Positions 1 through 7,087 of a stretch of 64,000 nucleotides of DNA are shown in pieces. The DNA lies in assembly GCA_017308575.1 (NCBI GenBank), contig JAFKEQ010000001.1:620001-684000 (forward strand), in the 5' to 3' direction. Every line of letters begins with the position of its first letter. Position 1 is the stretch's first letter. Source of the stretch: Afipia sp. (GTDB taxonomy: Bacteria; Pseudomonadota; Alphaproteobacteria; Rhizobiales; Xanthobacteraceae). The position numbers and the translations under genes are program-made. The notes under the pieces are model-generated. The model was not told the DNA's origin. It saw only the letters and a list, made by a program, of their open reading frames with translations, and did no database searches.

Positions 1-1
1 G

Positions 2-1972
2 GCGGTGCTGGCGTCATCGCGGGCCGATGCGCAGACCGCGGCGGAAGCGATCTCCGTCGATTATGAAATGTTGCCTGCGGTGGTGAATCCCGCCGACGCG
101 CTGGCGCCGGGCGCGCCCGTGGTGTGGCCCGATGCGCCGGACAATATCGCGGCGGCTCAGAGCTACGGCGATGCGGCGGCGACGGAAGCCGCCTTCGCGT
201 CGGCAACGCATGTCGTCTCCCTCGATCTTGTCAGCCAGCGCCTTGTGCCGTCCGCGCTGGAGCCGCGCAGCACGATGGCGGAGGTGGACAAGAAGACCGG
301 CCGCCTCTCGCTTCATGTGCAGAGCCAGACGCCGACCGCGACGCGCGACATTCTCGCGGATGTGGTGCTCAAGCGGCCGAAGGACAGCGTGCATGTTCTG
401 GTGGGCGATATGGGCGGTGGCTTCGGCCACAAGGTCAATCTCTATCCGGAAGACGGCATCGTGGCTTATGCCGCGACGAAACTGAAACGGACCGTGCGCT
501 GGCGCGGCGATCGCATCGACGATTTTGTCGGCGGTCATCATGGCCGCGACCTCACCTCCACCGGCGAATTCGCGCTGGACGAGAAGGGCCGCGTGCTGGC
601 GTTTCGCGTGCGCTCACTGGGCGGCCTCGGGGCCTATCTCACCGGCGCGGGCGTCATCATTCCGCTGGTGCTCGGGCCGTTCGTCGCCACCGGCGTCTAC
701 GATCTTCCGCTGATTCACTTCGACATCAAGGCGGTGCTGACCCACACCGCACCGGTCGGTCCTTATCGCGGCGCGGGGCGGCCGGAAGCCGTTTTCATCG
801 TGGAGCGGCTGATGGATGCCGCCGCCCGCCAGATCGGCATGGACCCGCGCCAGATCCGCAAGGTCAATTACGTCAAGCCTGCGCAGATTCCCTACACCAA
901 TGCGGTGGGGCAGGTGTACGACAGCGGCGCGTTCGCGCACATGCTGGAACGTGCTTCGGTGCTTGCAGACTGGGACGGCTTCGCCGCGCGCAAGAAGGCC
1001 GCGAAGAAGAAGGGCCTGCTCTATGGACGCGGTCTCACCAGCTACATCGAATGGACCGGCGGACGCGTGCACACCGAGAAGGTGACGCTGCATGCGACGG
1101 CGGAAGGCCGCGTGATCTTGCAATCGGGCACGCAGGCGATGGGACAGGGCCTCCAGACCAGTTATTCGCAGATGGTGGCCGGCGCGCTCGGCATTCCGAT
1201 CGAGCGGATCGACGTGATTCAGGGCGACACCGACAAGGCCACCGGCGGCGGCAGCGTCGGTTCGCGTTCGCTGTTCGTTGGCGGCACTGCGGCGGTGGTG
1301 TCGGCGGGCGATCTGATTCAGAAGGCGCGCGAGAAAGCTTCGCACGCGCTGGAAGCGTCGATCGATGACATCGAATATGGCGACGGCTTCCTCACTGTGG
1401 TCGGCACGGATCGCCGCATCGGCCTGTTCGATCTGGCGAAGGACGAAACCGGCGGCCGCCTCACCGTCGACAGTCAAGGCGATGTCGACGGTCCGACATG
1501 GCCGAATGGCACGCATATCTGCGAGGTCGAGATCGATCCGGAGACCGGCATCACGCGCGTGGCGCGCTACACCACGGTGGACGATGTCGGCATCGCCATC
1601 AATCCGATGCTGGTGAGCGGGCAGGTGCATGGCGGCGTGGCGCAGGGCATCGGTCAGGCGCTGTATGAAGGCGTGGTCTATGATGCGTCGGGCCAGCTTT
1701 TGACGGCGAGCTATCAGGATTATTGCATTCCCCGCGCCAGCGACATGCCGGACACTGTCAATGTCACGCTCGATGATTCCGCGCCGTGCGTCACCAATCC
1801 GCTCGGCGCGAAGGGCTGCGGCGAATCCGGCGCCATCGGCGGGCCACCCTGCATCGTCAACGGCGTGATCGATGCGCTCAGTGAATTCGGTATCACGTCG
1901 CTGCAGACGCCGCTGACACCGCAGAAGATCTGGGACGCCATTCAGCAGGCGAAGGCTGCGAGGGCAGCTTAA
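2..1972 (+). CDS. Molybdenum hydroxylase large subunit (xanthine dehydrogenase / CoxL form II-like), 5' truncated
   Basis: This is the molybdopterin-binding subunit of a xanthine dehydrogenase / carbon monoxide dehydrogenase family enzyme, which would work with FAD and 2Fe-2S subunits not in the window. The reading frame is already open at base 2, and the first residues read like the inside of the N-terminal substrate-channel domain, so the true start lies to the left; the GTG at 5 is probably internal. Visible motifs are MGGGFGHK (molybdopterin binding), PYRGAGR, which matches the form II active-site loop (AYRGAGR) rather than the AYXCSFR of true CO dehydrogenase, and GCGESG near the C-terminus with the catalytic Glu. 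The physiological substrate cannot be told from this. Family is secure; calling it CO dehydrogenase would not be. Confidence 0.9.
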   Translation, partial: AVLASSRADAQTAAEAISVDYEMLPAVVNPADALAPGAPVVWPDAPDNIAAAQSYGDAAATEAAFASATHVVSLDLVSQRLVPSALEPRSTMAEVDKKTGRLSLHVQSQTPTATRDILADVVLKRPKDSVHVLVGDMGGGFGHKVNLYPEDGIVAYAATKLKRTVRWRGDRIDDFVGGHHGRDLTSTGEFALDEKGRVLAFRVRSLGGLGAYLTGAGVIIPLVLGPFVATGVYDLPLIHFDIKAVLTHTAPVGPYRGAGRPEAVFIVERLMDAAARQIGMDPRQIRKVNYVKPAQIPYTNAVGQVYDSGAFAHMLERASVLADWDGFAARKKAAKKKGLLYGRGLTSYIEWTGGRVHTEKVTLHATAEGRVILQSGTQAMGQGLQTSYSQMVAGALGIPIERIDVIQGDTDKATGGGSVGSRSLFVGGTAAVVSAGDLIQKAREKASHALEASIDDIEYGDGFLTVVGTDRRIGLFDLAKDETGGRLTVDSQGDVDGPTWPNGTHICEVEIDPETGITRVARYTTVDDVGIAINPMLVSGQVHGGVAQGIGQALYEGVVYDASGQLLTASYQDYCIPRASDMPDTVNVTLDDSAPCVTNPLGAKGCGESGAIGGPPCIVNGVIDALSEFGITSLQTPLTPQKIWDAIQQAKAARAA

Positions 1973-1996
1973 GGCAGGGGCTATTGTTCAGCTTAA

Positions 1997-2138
1997 CCTC
2001 TCCCGTGGGGAGAGGTCGGACTGCCATCAGCGCGGTCACGCGCGTCTTCGACGCGCTATGGCAGTCCGGGTGAGGGCGTAGAATCTCTCGATAGATTTAG
2101 GGCCCCTCACCCCCCTCTCCCCGCAGGGGAGAGGGGGT
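1997..2138. repeat. Intergenic repeat family R1, copy a, with nested 38-bp module
   Basis: Two hairpins bound the element: CCTCTCCCGTGGGGAGAGG at 1998-2016 and a 27-bp palindrome at 2111-2137 built on CCTCTCC/GGAGAGG. Between them lies GGGTGAGGGCGTAGAATC, also found in copy b (34487-34595). Copy a carries an extra 38-bp palindromic module at 2024-2061 that copy b lacks. It lies downstream of the molybdenum hydroxylase gene and may also act as a transcription end. Confidence 0.8.
2024..2061 (+). repeat. 38-bp nested stem-loop module, copy A
   Basis: The unit begins CCAT, ends ATGG, and contains the stem-loop GCGCGTC-TTC-GACGCGC. It differs at three positions from two identical copies at 17144-17181 and 41567-41604. 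Here it sits inside an R1 repeat, whereas the other two sit inside R2 repeats. Confidence 0.8.
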
Positions 2139-2179
2139 GAATCGCGGATGTGGTTATGTTCCCACCAATAGTAAACTTT

Positions 2180-3055
2180 TTATCGCGGCCCTTCGCCTGC
2201 CGCACGAAGCGCGCTCAAGCCTTCACGATAGGTCGGATAGGCCAGCGTGACGCCAAGTTCGGTGCGGAGAAGGTCGTTCTTCACGCGCTTGTTCTCGGCA
2301 TAGAACGAGCGGCCCATCGCTGTGAGATTGGCGTCGTCGAGGCTGATCTCGCGCGGCGGTTCGACGCCGCACAGTCCGGCGGCGAAAGTCACCACGTCCT
2401 GCGGCGGCGCGGGTTCGTTGTCGGTGACGTTGTAGATCGCGCCCGCGCGCGGATGCGCCAGCGATGCATCGAGCACGCGCGCGATGTCCTCGACATGAAT
2501 GCGGTTGAACACCTGTCCCGGCTTGACGATCCGCTTGGCTGTGCCGCGCGCCAGTTGCACGAGTTGACTTTGGCCGGGACCGTAAATGCCCGCGAGACGG
2601 AAAATCTGCACCGCGATGTTGTTCTGCGCGCCGAAGGCAAGCCATGCCTGTTCCGCCTGCGCGCGTTCGATCGAGCGCGCATTTGTCGGCGTCGCCGGTG
2701 TTTGTTCATCGACCCACGCGCCGTTGTGATCGCCGTAAACGCCGATGGTGGAGAGATAGCCGATCCAGCGCAATCGTTTCGCAGCGGCAATCTGCTGCGC
2801 ATAAGCCGCGAGCACCGGATCGCCCGACGTGCCGGGCGGCACCGAGATCAATAGGGCATCGCAAGCTGCAAGCGCGGCATCGATGGTGCTGTCGCGATCG
2901 TCAGGCCCGAACACATGCGCGGCGATGCCTTTCGCGGAAAGACCCGCGGCCTTCTCGCGCGTGCGGACGGTTCCACCGACCTGATCGCCACGTGCGTTGC
3001 GCCGTGCGGCGAAATAGCCGGCGCTGAAGCCAACGCCGAAAACAAAGAGGTTCAC
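2180..3055 (-). CDS. NAD(P)-binding SDR-type epimerase/dehydratase (YeeZ-like)
   Basis: A 291-residue atypical short-chain dehydrogenase. The N-terminus MNLFVFGVGFSAGYFA has the beta-strand and glycine-rich loop of a Rossmann NAD(P)-binding fold, and LRWIGYLSTIGVYGDHNG and IFRLAGIYGPG are typical of nucleotide-sugar epimerase-like proteins of the YeeZ group. The start is GTG at 3055, with AGGG about six bases upstream. It is transcribed alone; the region ahead of its start (3056-3290) carries two long inverted repeats. Substrate is unknown. Confidence 0.8.
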   Translation of the reverse strand: MNLFVFGVGFSAGYFAARRNARGDQVGGTVRTREKAAGLSAKGIAAHVFGPDDRDSTIDAALAACDALLISVPPGTSGDPVLAAYAQQIAAAKRLRWIGYLSTIGVYGDHNGAWVDEQTPATPTNARSIERAQAEQAWLAFGAQNNIAVQIFRLAGIYGPGQSQLVQLARGTAKRIVKPGQVFNRIHVEDIARVLDASLAHPRAGAIYNVTDNEPAPPQDVVTFAAGLCGVEPPREISLDDANLTAMGRSFYAENKRVKNDLLRTELGVTLAYPTYREGLSALRAAGEGPR

Positions 3056-3089
3056 GAAAAGCCCTGTTCAAGATAGGCGATGCGACGTA

Positions 3090-3166
3090 CCAAGTGTGGT
3101 GGGTCGCAAGTCCGCAATATTTTTCCGCGCGTCCATTTGTGGACTTGCGAACCAAAACCACACTGG
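3090..3166. repeat. Imperfect inverted repeat, first of a tandem pair
   Basis: The left arm (about 3094-3112, GTGTGGTGGGTCGCAAGTCC) pairs with the right arm (about 3141-3163), sharing the blocks GTGTGGT and TCGCAAGTCC with a small bulge. It lies between divergently transcribed genes (epimerase to the left, DUF7662-like gene to the right) and could be a cruciform, an RNA leader or a small non-autonomous element. Confidence 0.6.
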
Positions 3167-3177
3167 ACTTATAATTT

Positions 3178-3253
3178 CCAGTGCCCTTTTGAGTCTGAAG
3201 TTCGTTATGGAACGTGCCGCGATATAAGACGAACTTCGGATTCAGGGCACTGG
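3178..3253. repeat. Imperfect inverted repeat, second of a tandem pair
   Basis: The left arm at 3178-3204 starts CCAGTGCCCT and ends TGAAGTTCG; the right arm at 3230-3253 starts CGAACTTC and ends AGGGCACTGG. The 25-base loop holds no obvious gene. It lies 38 bases before the start of the next + strand gene, so it would be in that gene's leader or promoter. Confidence 0.65.
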
Positions 3254-3290
3254 TGGTTCATCAAAAGACTTTCAAGACAGGAGCGCCGGA

Positions 3291-3563
3291 TTGGACGATT
3301 ACGATCCGCTTCGCGAATATCTCTCGCATCAGACCCAGACTGAACTCGTTCTGACCTTCGAGCAGATCGAGGAGATCCTGGGCTTCGCGCTGCCGCGCGC
3401 CTCGCAGCGGGCGTCGTGGTGGGAGAAGGAGCGCAATCCCGAAAACGCGCGTCCGCAGCGGGACGCGATCCGCGACGGCGGCTATGAGGCGACACGCCTG
3501 GCCGACGGCGCCGGCGTGCGCTTCCGCAGGATTTCGGCGGGGCGTCACCGGAGCTGGCGCTGA
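3291..3563 (+). CDS. Small DUF7662-like protein
   Basis: This 90-residue protein reads MDDYDPLREYLSHQTQTELV and continues with a conserved-looking segment (LTFEQIEEILGFALPRAS, then WWEKERN), which resembles the DUF7662 family of small proteins, often found alone or near restriction genes. The start codon is TTG at 3291, supported by AGGAG at 3279-3283, seven bases upstream. It is strongly charged, with no signal peptide or membrane segment. It stands alone between the inverted-repeat region and an ABC solute-binding protein gene. Function is unknown, and the family assignment is from memory. Confidence 0.65.
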   Translation: MDDYDPLREYLSHQTQTELVLTFEQIEEILGFALPRASQRASWWEKERNPENARPQRDAIRDGGYEATRLADGAGVRFRRISAGRHRSWR

Positions 3564-3702
3564 CGCCCCGATCCGTCCGCATATTCCTTGTGCGTCGCAA
3601 TAAATTTGCATTTGCTGCACATTGCCGCTGCGAAAGTTCTATGCACAGCCTTCACAAGAAGCCGGTATAAAGGCCGCTCAATCAAAAATAACTGGGAGCG
3701 AA

Positions 3703-4902
3703 ATGATGACATCGAAGTTTCTGGCGGCGACAGTCGCGGCCTTCAGCCTGACGACGGCGCTGCCGGCTCTGGCGCAGGGCGTCAAGATCGGCATCCTGAA
3801 TGATCAGTCGGGCGTCTATGCCGATTACGGCGGCAAGAGCTCGATCGAGGCCGCGAAGATCGCGGTCGAGGAATTCGGCGGCGAGGTGCTGGGCGGCAAG
3901 GTCGAGATCGTCTCGGCCGATCATCAGAACAAGCCTGATCTGGCGGTCAGCATTGCGCGCAAGTGGTACGACACCGAAGGCGTCGACATGATCACCGAGC
4001 TGACGACCTCGTCGGTCGCGCTCGCGGTGCAGGAAGTCACCAAGGAAAAGAAGAAGATCGATATCGTGGTCGGCGCGGCCTCGTCGGCGATCACGGGCGC
4101 GTCGTGCTCGCCTTACGGTTTCCACTGGGCGTTCGACACCCACGCACTGGCGGTCGGCACCGGCGGCGCGCTCGTGAAATCGGGCGGTGATACCTGGTAC
4201 TTCCTGACGGCGGACTATGCCTTCGGTCATGCGTTGGAAAAGGACACCGGCGATGTAGTGAAGGCCAACGGCGGCAAGGTGCTTGGCGCGGTCCGTCACC
4301 CGCTCAACACGTCGGATTTCTCGTCGTTCCTGCTGCAGGCGCAAAGCTCGAAGGCGAAGGTTGTCGGTCTCGCCAACGCCGGCGCCGATACCATCAACGC
4401 CGTGAAGCAGGCGGCCGAGTTCGGCATCGTTGCCGGTGGCCAGAAGCTCGCGGGCCTTCTGTTGACGGCGTCGGAAGTCCACGGCCTCGGACTCAAGGCG
4501 GCGCAGGGACTGGTGCTGACCGAAAGCTTCTACTGGGATCTGAATGACAAGACCCGCGCCTTCAGCGAGAAGTTCTACAAGCGCACCGGCCGCATGCCGA
4601 GCATGATCCAGGCCGGCACCTATTCGGCGACCCTGTCCTATCTCAAGGCGGTGAAGGCCGCCGGCACCAAGGACAGCGACGCTGTGGTGAAGAAGCTGAA
4701 GGAACTGCCGGTGGACGATTCCTTCACCTCGGGCGGCAAGGTGCTGGCAAACGGCCGCATGGTCGCCGACCTTTATCTTTTCGAGGTCAAGAAGCCGGAA
4801 GAGAGCAAGCGCGACTGGGACTACTACAAGCTGCTCGCCAAGGTGCCCGGCGACACCGCCTATCCAAGCGCCAAGGATAGCGGCTGCCCGCTGACCAAGT
4901 AA
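3703..4902 (+). CDS. ABC transporter solute-binding protein, branched-chain amino acid type
   Basis: A periplasmic binding protein of about 399 residues in the Peripla_BP_6 (LivJ-like) fold. It begins MMTSKFLAATVAAFSLTTA followed by an LPALAQG-type signal peptidase site, then VKIGILNDQSGVYADYGG, the standard opening of the mature fold. The open frame extends upstream to 3622, but the signal peptide and the GGGAG at 3694-3698 favour ATG 3703 (or 3706). No permease or ATPase genes adjoin it, so it is an orphan component or uses a transporter elsewhere. Several members of this family in rhizobia bind aromatic acids or amides rather than amino acids, so the ligand is open. A strong terminator follows. 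Confidence 0.88.
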   Translation: MMTSKFLAATVAAFSLTTALPALAQGVKIGILNDQSGVYADYGGKSSIEAAKIAVEEFGGEVLGGKVEIVSADHQNKPDLAVSIARKWYDTEGVDMITELTTSSVALAVQEVTKEKKKIDIVVGAASSAITGASCSPYGFHWAFDTHALAVGTGGALVKSGGDTWYFLTADYAFGHALEKDTGDVVKANGGKVLGAVRHPLNTSDFSSFLLQAQSSKAKVVGLANAGADTINAVKQAAEFGIVAGGQKLAGLLLTASEVHGLGLKAAQGLVLTESFYWDLNDKTRAFSEKFYKRTGRMPSMIQAGTYSATLSYLKAVKAAGTKDSDAVVKKLKELPVDDSFTSGGKVLANGRMVADLYLFEVKKPEESKRDWDYYKLLAKVPGDTAYPSAKDSGCPLTK

Positions 4903-4917
4903 CCGGTTGATCGATCC

Positions 4918-4950
4918 GGCCCGGCGCTCACCCGCCGGGCCGTTTTTTTT
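4918..4950 (+). terminator. Rho-independent terminator after the solute-binding protein gene
   Basis: Perfect 9-bp stem GGCCCGGCG / CGCCGGGCC with loop CTCACC, followed by G and eight T. It begins 16 bases after the stop codon at 4902. Confidence 0.92.
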
Positions 4951-5031
4951 GCGGATATTTTCGATTTATCTGTCACGTCGGCGGTGAAACGCCGATAATG
5001 GCCTGCGAGCCACAGAGGCCGGGAGAGACAG

Positions 5032-5379
5032 ATGATCCATCGTGCCGCGCTGGCGTTGCTTGTGCCGCTTTGTTTCGCCGCACCGGCGATCGCGCAGACG
5101 CCCGCGCCAGTTGATTCCAAGCCCGCCGCCGTGCCCGCCTGCACCTACAGCAGCAAGACCTACGGCGATGGCGCCTTTGTCTGCGTGCAGAAATCGCTGA
5201 TGCTCAAATGCGCCGTCGATCAGGACAAGGCGGCATGGGTCGTGGTGGCCGACAAGGACCTCAGCGACAAGTGCCAGAGGCCTGCCGCGCGCGGCACCGT
5301 TTATCAGCAGCGTGCGCGCTGGCATCGCAGGAATATCACCAGACAGATTTCGCCGCCGAGGGATGGCTGGCCGCGCTGA
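5032..5379 (+). CDS. Small secreted cysteine-containing protein, DUF1496-like
   Basis: A 115-residue protein with a clear signal peptide (MIHRAALALLVPLCFAAPAI, cut after AQ). The mature part has four cysteines in the pattern CTY-x4-YGDGAFVC, LKC, DKC, which would allow disulfide bonds in the periplasm and resembles the short DUF1496 family (E. coli YnjH). The C-terminal 30 residues are basic and low in complexity. ATG 5032 is preceded by GGGAGAGACAG. The gene is isolated after a terminator. Function is unknown. Confidence 0.65.
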   Translation: MIHRAALALLVPLCFAAPAIAQTPAPVDSKPAAVPACTYSSKTYGDGAFVCVQKSLMLKCAVDQDKAAWVVVADKDLSDKCQRPAARGTVYQQRARWHRRNITRQISPPRDGWPR

Positions 5380-5470
5380 TCGTGCTTCAATGCTTAATAC
5401 GCGGCCCGTGCATTTGATGTTACGGTCACCAGCGGTGTATGGTGAGAGCCAACGCCAGCAGGAGTTCTAA

Positions 5471-6637
5471 ATGGTCCGTATCGTCGATGTCCGCGAGATC
5501 ACCAAGCCGATCTCGTCCCCGATCCGCAATGCCTATATCGACTTTACGAAGATGACGACCAGCCTTGTTGCGGTGGTGACCGACGTGGTGCGCGACGGCA
5601 AGCGCGTGGTCGGTTACGGTTTCAACTCAAACGGACGTTACGGGCAGGGCGGCCTGATCCGCGAGCGCTTCGCCAATCGCATTCTCGAAGCCGATCCGAA
5701 GACGCTGCTCGATCAGAGCGGCGACAACATCGATCCGGACAAGGTCTGGAATACGATGATGTCGAACGAAAAGCCCGGTGGACACGGCGAGCGTTCGGTG
5801 GCTGTCGGCACCATCGATATGGCGGTGTGGGACGCGGTGGCGAAGATCGCGGGCAAGCCGCTGTTCCGCCTGCTGGCCGAGCGACACAATCGCGAAGCCA
5901 ATCCACGTGTGTTCGTCTACGCGGCGGGCGGTTATTACTATCCCGGCAAGGATCTGTCGGCGCTGCGCGCCGAGATGCGCGGCTATCTCGACCGCGGTTA
6001 CAACGTGGTGAAGATGAAGATCGGTGGCGCGCCGATCGGCGAGGATCAGGAGCGCATCGAAGCCGTATTGAAGGAGATCGGCAGTCAGGCGCAGCTTGCG
6101 GTGGACGCCAACGGCCGCTTCGATCTGGAAACCGGGATCGCCTACGCCAAGATGCTGCGCGACTATCCGCTGTTCTGGTACGAGGAAGTCGGCGATCCGC
6201 TCGATTTCCAGTTGCAGGCGGCGCTGGCCGAATTCTATCCCGGTCCGATGGCCACCGGCGAAAACCTGTTCAGCCATCAGGACGCGCGCAATCTCATTCG
6301 TTACGGCGGCATGCGGCCGGATCGCGACTGGCTGCAGTTCGACTGCGCGCTGTCCTACGGCCTGTGCGAATATCAGCGCACGCTCGATGTGCTGAAGACC
6401 CACGGCTGGTCGCCGTCGCGCTGCGTTCCCCATGGCGGACATCAGATGTCGCTCAACATCGCGGCGGGCCTCGGCCTCGGCGGCAATGAAAGTTATCCGG
6501 ACCTGTTCCAGCCCTACGGCGGATTCCCGGACGGCGTGCGTGTCGAGAACGGCCACATCACCATGCCGGACCTGCCGGGCATCGGTTTCGAGGGCAAATC
6601 CGACCTCTATGCCGAGATGAAGGCGCTGGCGGCCTGA
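5471..6637 (+). CDS. tarD: D(-)-tartrate dehydratase, enolase superfamily
   Basis: This 388-residue mandelate racemase / muconate lactonizing enzyme family protein is nearly identical, as far as I recall it, to the characterised Bradyrhizobium japonicum TarD, which dehydrates D-tartrate to oxaloacetate. The expected residues are present one position lower than in TarD: catalytic Lys in KMK at 181-183, metal ligands D212, E238 and E264, and the general acid/base H321 in VPHGGH. The N-terminal capping domain carries the NSNGRYGQGG loop. ATG 5471 has AGGAG about eight bases upstream. No tartrate transporter or regulator is adjacent. Assignment depends on remembered family sequence and motif agreement. 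Confidence 0.88.
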   Translation: MVRIVDVREITKPISSPIRNAYIDFTKMTTSLVAVVTDVVRDGKRVVGYGFNSNGRYGQGGLIRERFANRILEADPKTLLDQSGDNIDPDKVWNTMMSNEKPGGHGERSVAVGTIDMAVWDAVAKIAGKPLFRLLAERHNREANPRVFVYAAGGYYYPGKDLSALRAEMRGYLDRGYNVVKMKIGGAPIGEDQERIEAVLKEIGSQAQLAVDANGRFDLETGIAYAKMLRDYPLFWYEEVGDPLDFQLQAALAEFYPGPMATGENLFSHQDARNLIRYGGMRPDRDWLQFDCALSYGLCEYQRTLDVLKTHGWSPSRCVPHGGHQMSLNIAAGLGLGGNESYPDLFQPYGGFPDGVRVENGHITMPDLPGIGFEGKSDLYAEMKALAA

Positions 6638-6696
6638 CGTTCCATTGCGACCGATCCGCATATCCGCCGTGCGGAGTGCAGGCCGGACTGCGCGCA

Positions 6697-6748
6697 CAGA
6701 TTAAAACCTTTCTAATCTGAAGCCGATCAAGATTCTTTGGCTTGATCG
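6697..6748. promoter_or_regulatory. Two tandem inverted repeats ahead of feoA, the first Irr-box-like
   Basis: IR1 is CAGATTA (6697-6703) with TAATCTG (6713-6719); read on the minus strand, its core ATTAGAAAGGTTTTAAT (6700-6716) resembles the iron control element TTTAGAA-N3-TTCTAAA bound by Irr in rhizobia. IR2 is CGATCAAG (6724-6731) with CTTGATCG (6741-6748). Both have 9-base spacers. They lie 23-74 bases before the feoA start, where an iron or redox regulator would act. Confidence 0.55.
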
Positions 6749-6770
6749 CAGGCTATCATCGGTCCAGTTG

Positions 6771-7076
6771 ATGCGCATGGAAGACGCGACAATAGCCGTG
6801 ATCGATGAAGCAGCGACAGCGACGCCGCACACCGCGCTGGGCACCGCCGCGCGCGGTTTTTGCGGCCGGATCGGCACCATCGCGGTCGAGGCCGACCATA
6901 ACGGCGTGCCCGCGCTCGAGATCGAGCGCCGGCTGCTCGAACTCGGCTTTGTCGAAGGGGCGACGGTGGAAGTCCTGCACGAGGGACCGCTCGGCCGCGA
7001 TCCCATCGCGGTGCGGGTCAACAACACGACCATCGCGCTGCGCCGTCGCGAGGCGATGGCCATTCTTGTGATCTGA
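6771..7076 (+). CDS. feoA: Ferrous iron transport protein A
   Basis: A protein of about 101 residues with the SH3-like FeoA fold in its C-terminal 75 residues: [13 protein letters not shown], then [20 protein letters not shown] and [19 protein letters not shown], the standard FeoA pattern. It is cytoplasmic and modulates the FeoB iron permease. The N-terminal 25 residues are longer than in minimal FeoA. The start could be ATG 6771 or ATG 6777 (a TTG at 6768 is also open); none has a strong ribosome-binding site. It lies 11 bases before feoB, so the two are one operon. Confidence 0.88.
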   Translation: MRMEDATIAVIDEAATATPHTALGTAARGFCGRIGTIAVEADHNGVPALEIERRLLELGFVEGATVEVLHEGPLGRDPIAVRVNNTTIALRRREAMAILVI

Positions 7077-7087
7077 CTGGAAGCATC

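Noticed and set aside
5..1972. True carbon monoxide dehydrogenase large subunit (coxL)
   Set aside because: The active-site loop reads PYRGAGR, the form II type, not the AYXCSFR of CO-oxidising form I enzymes, so CO oxidation should not be claimed.
6724..6748. Possible FNR/FixK box before feoA
   Set aside because: The arms read CGATCAAG...CTTGATCG, the wrong way round for TTGAT-N4-ATCAA, and the spacer is 9 rather than 4.
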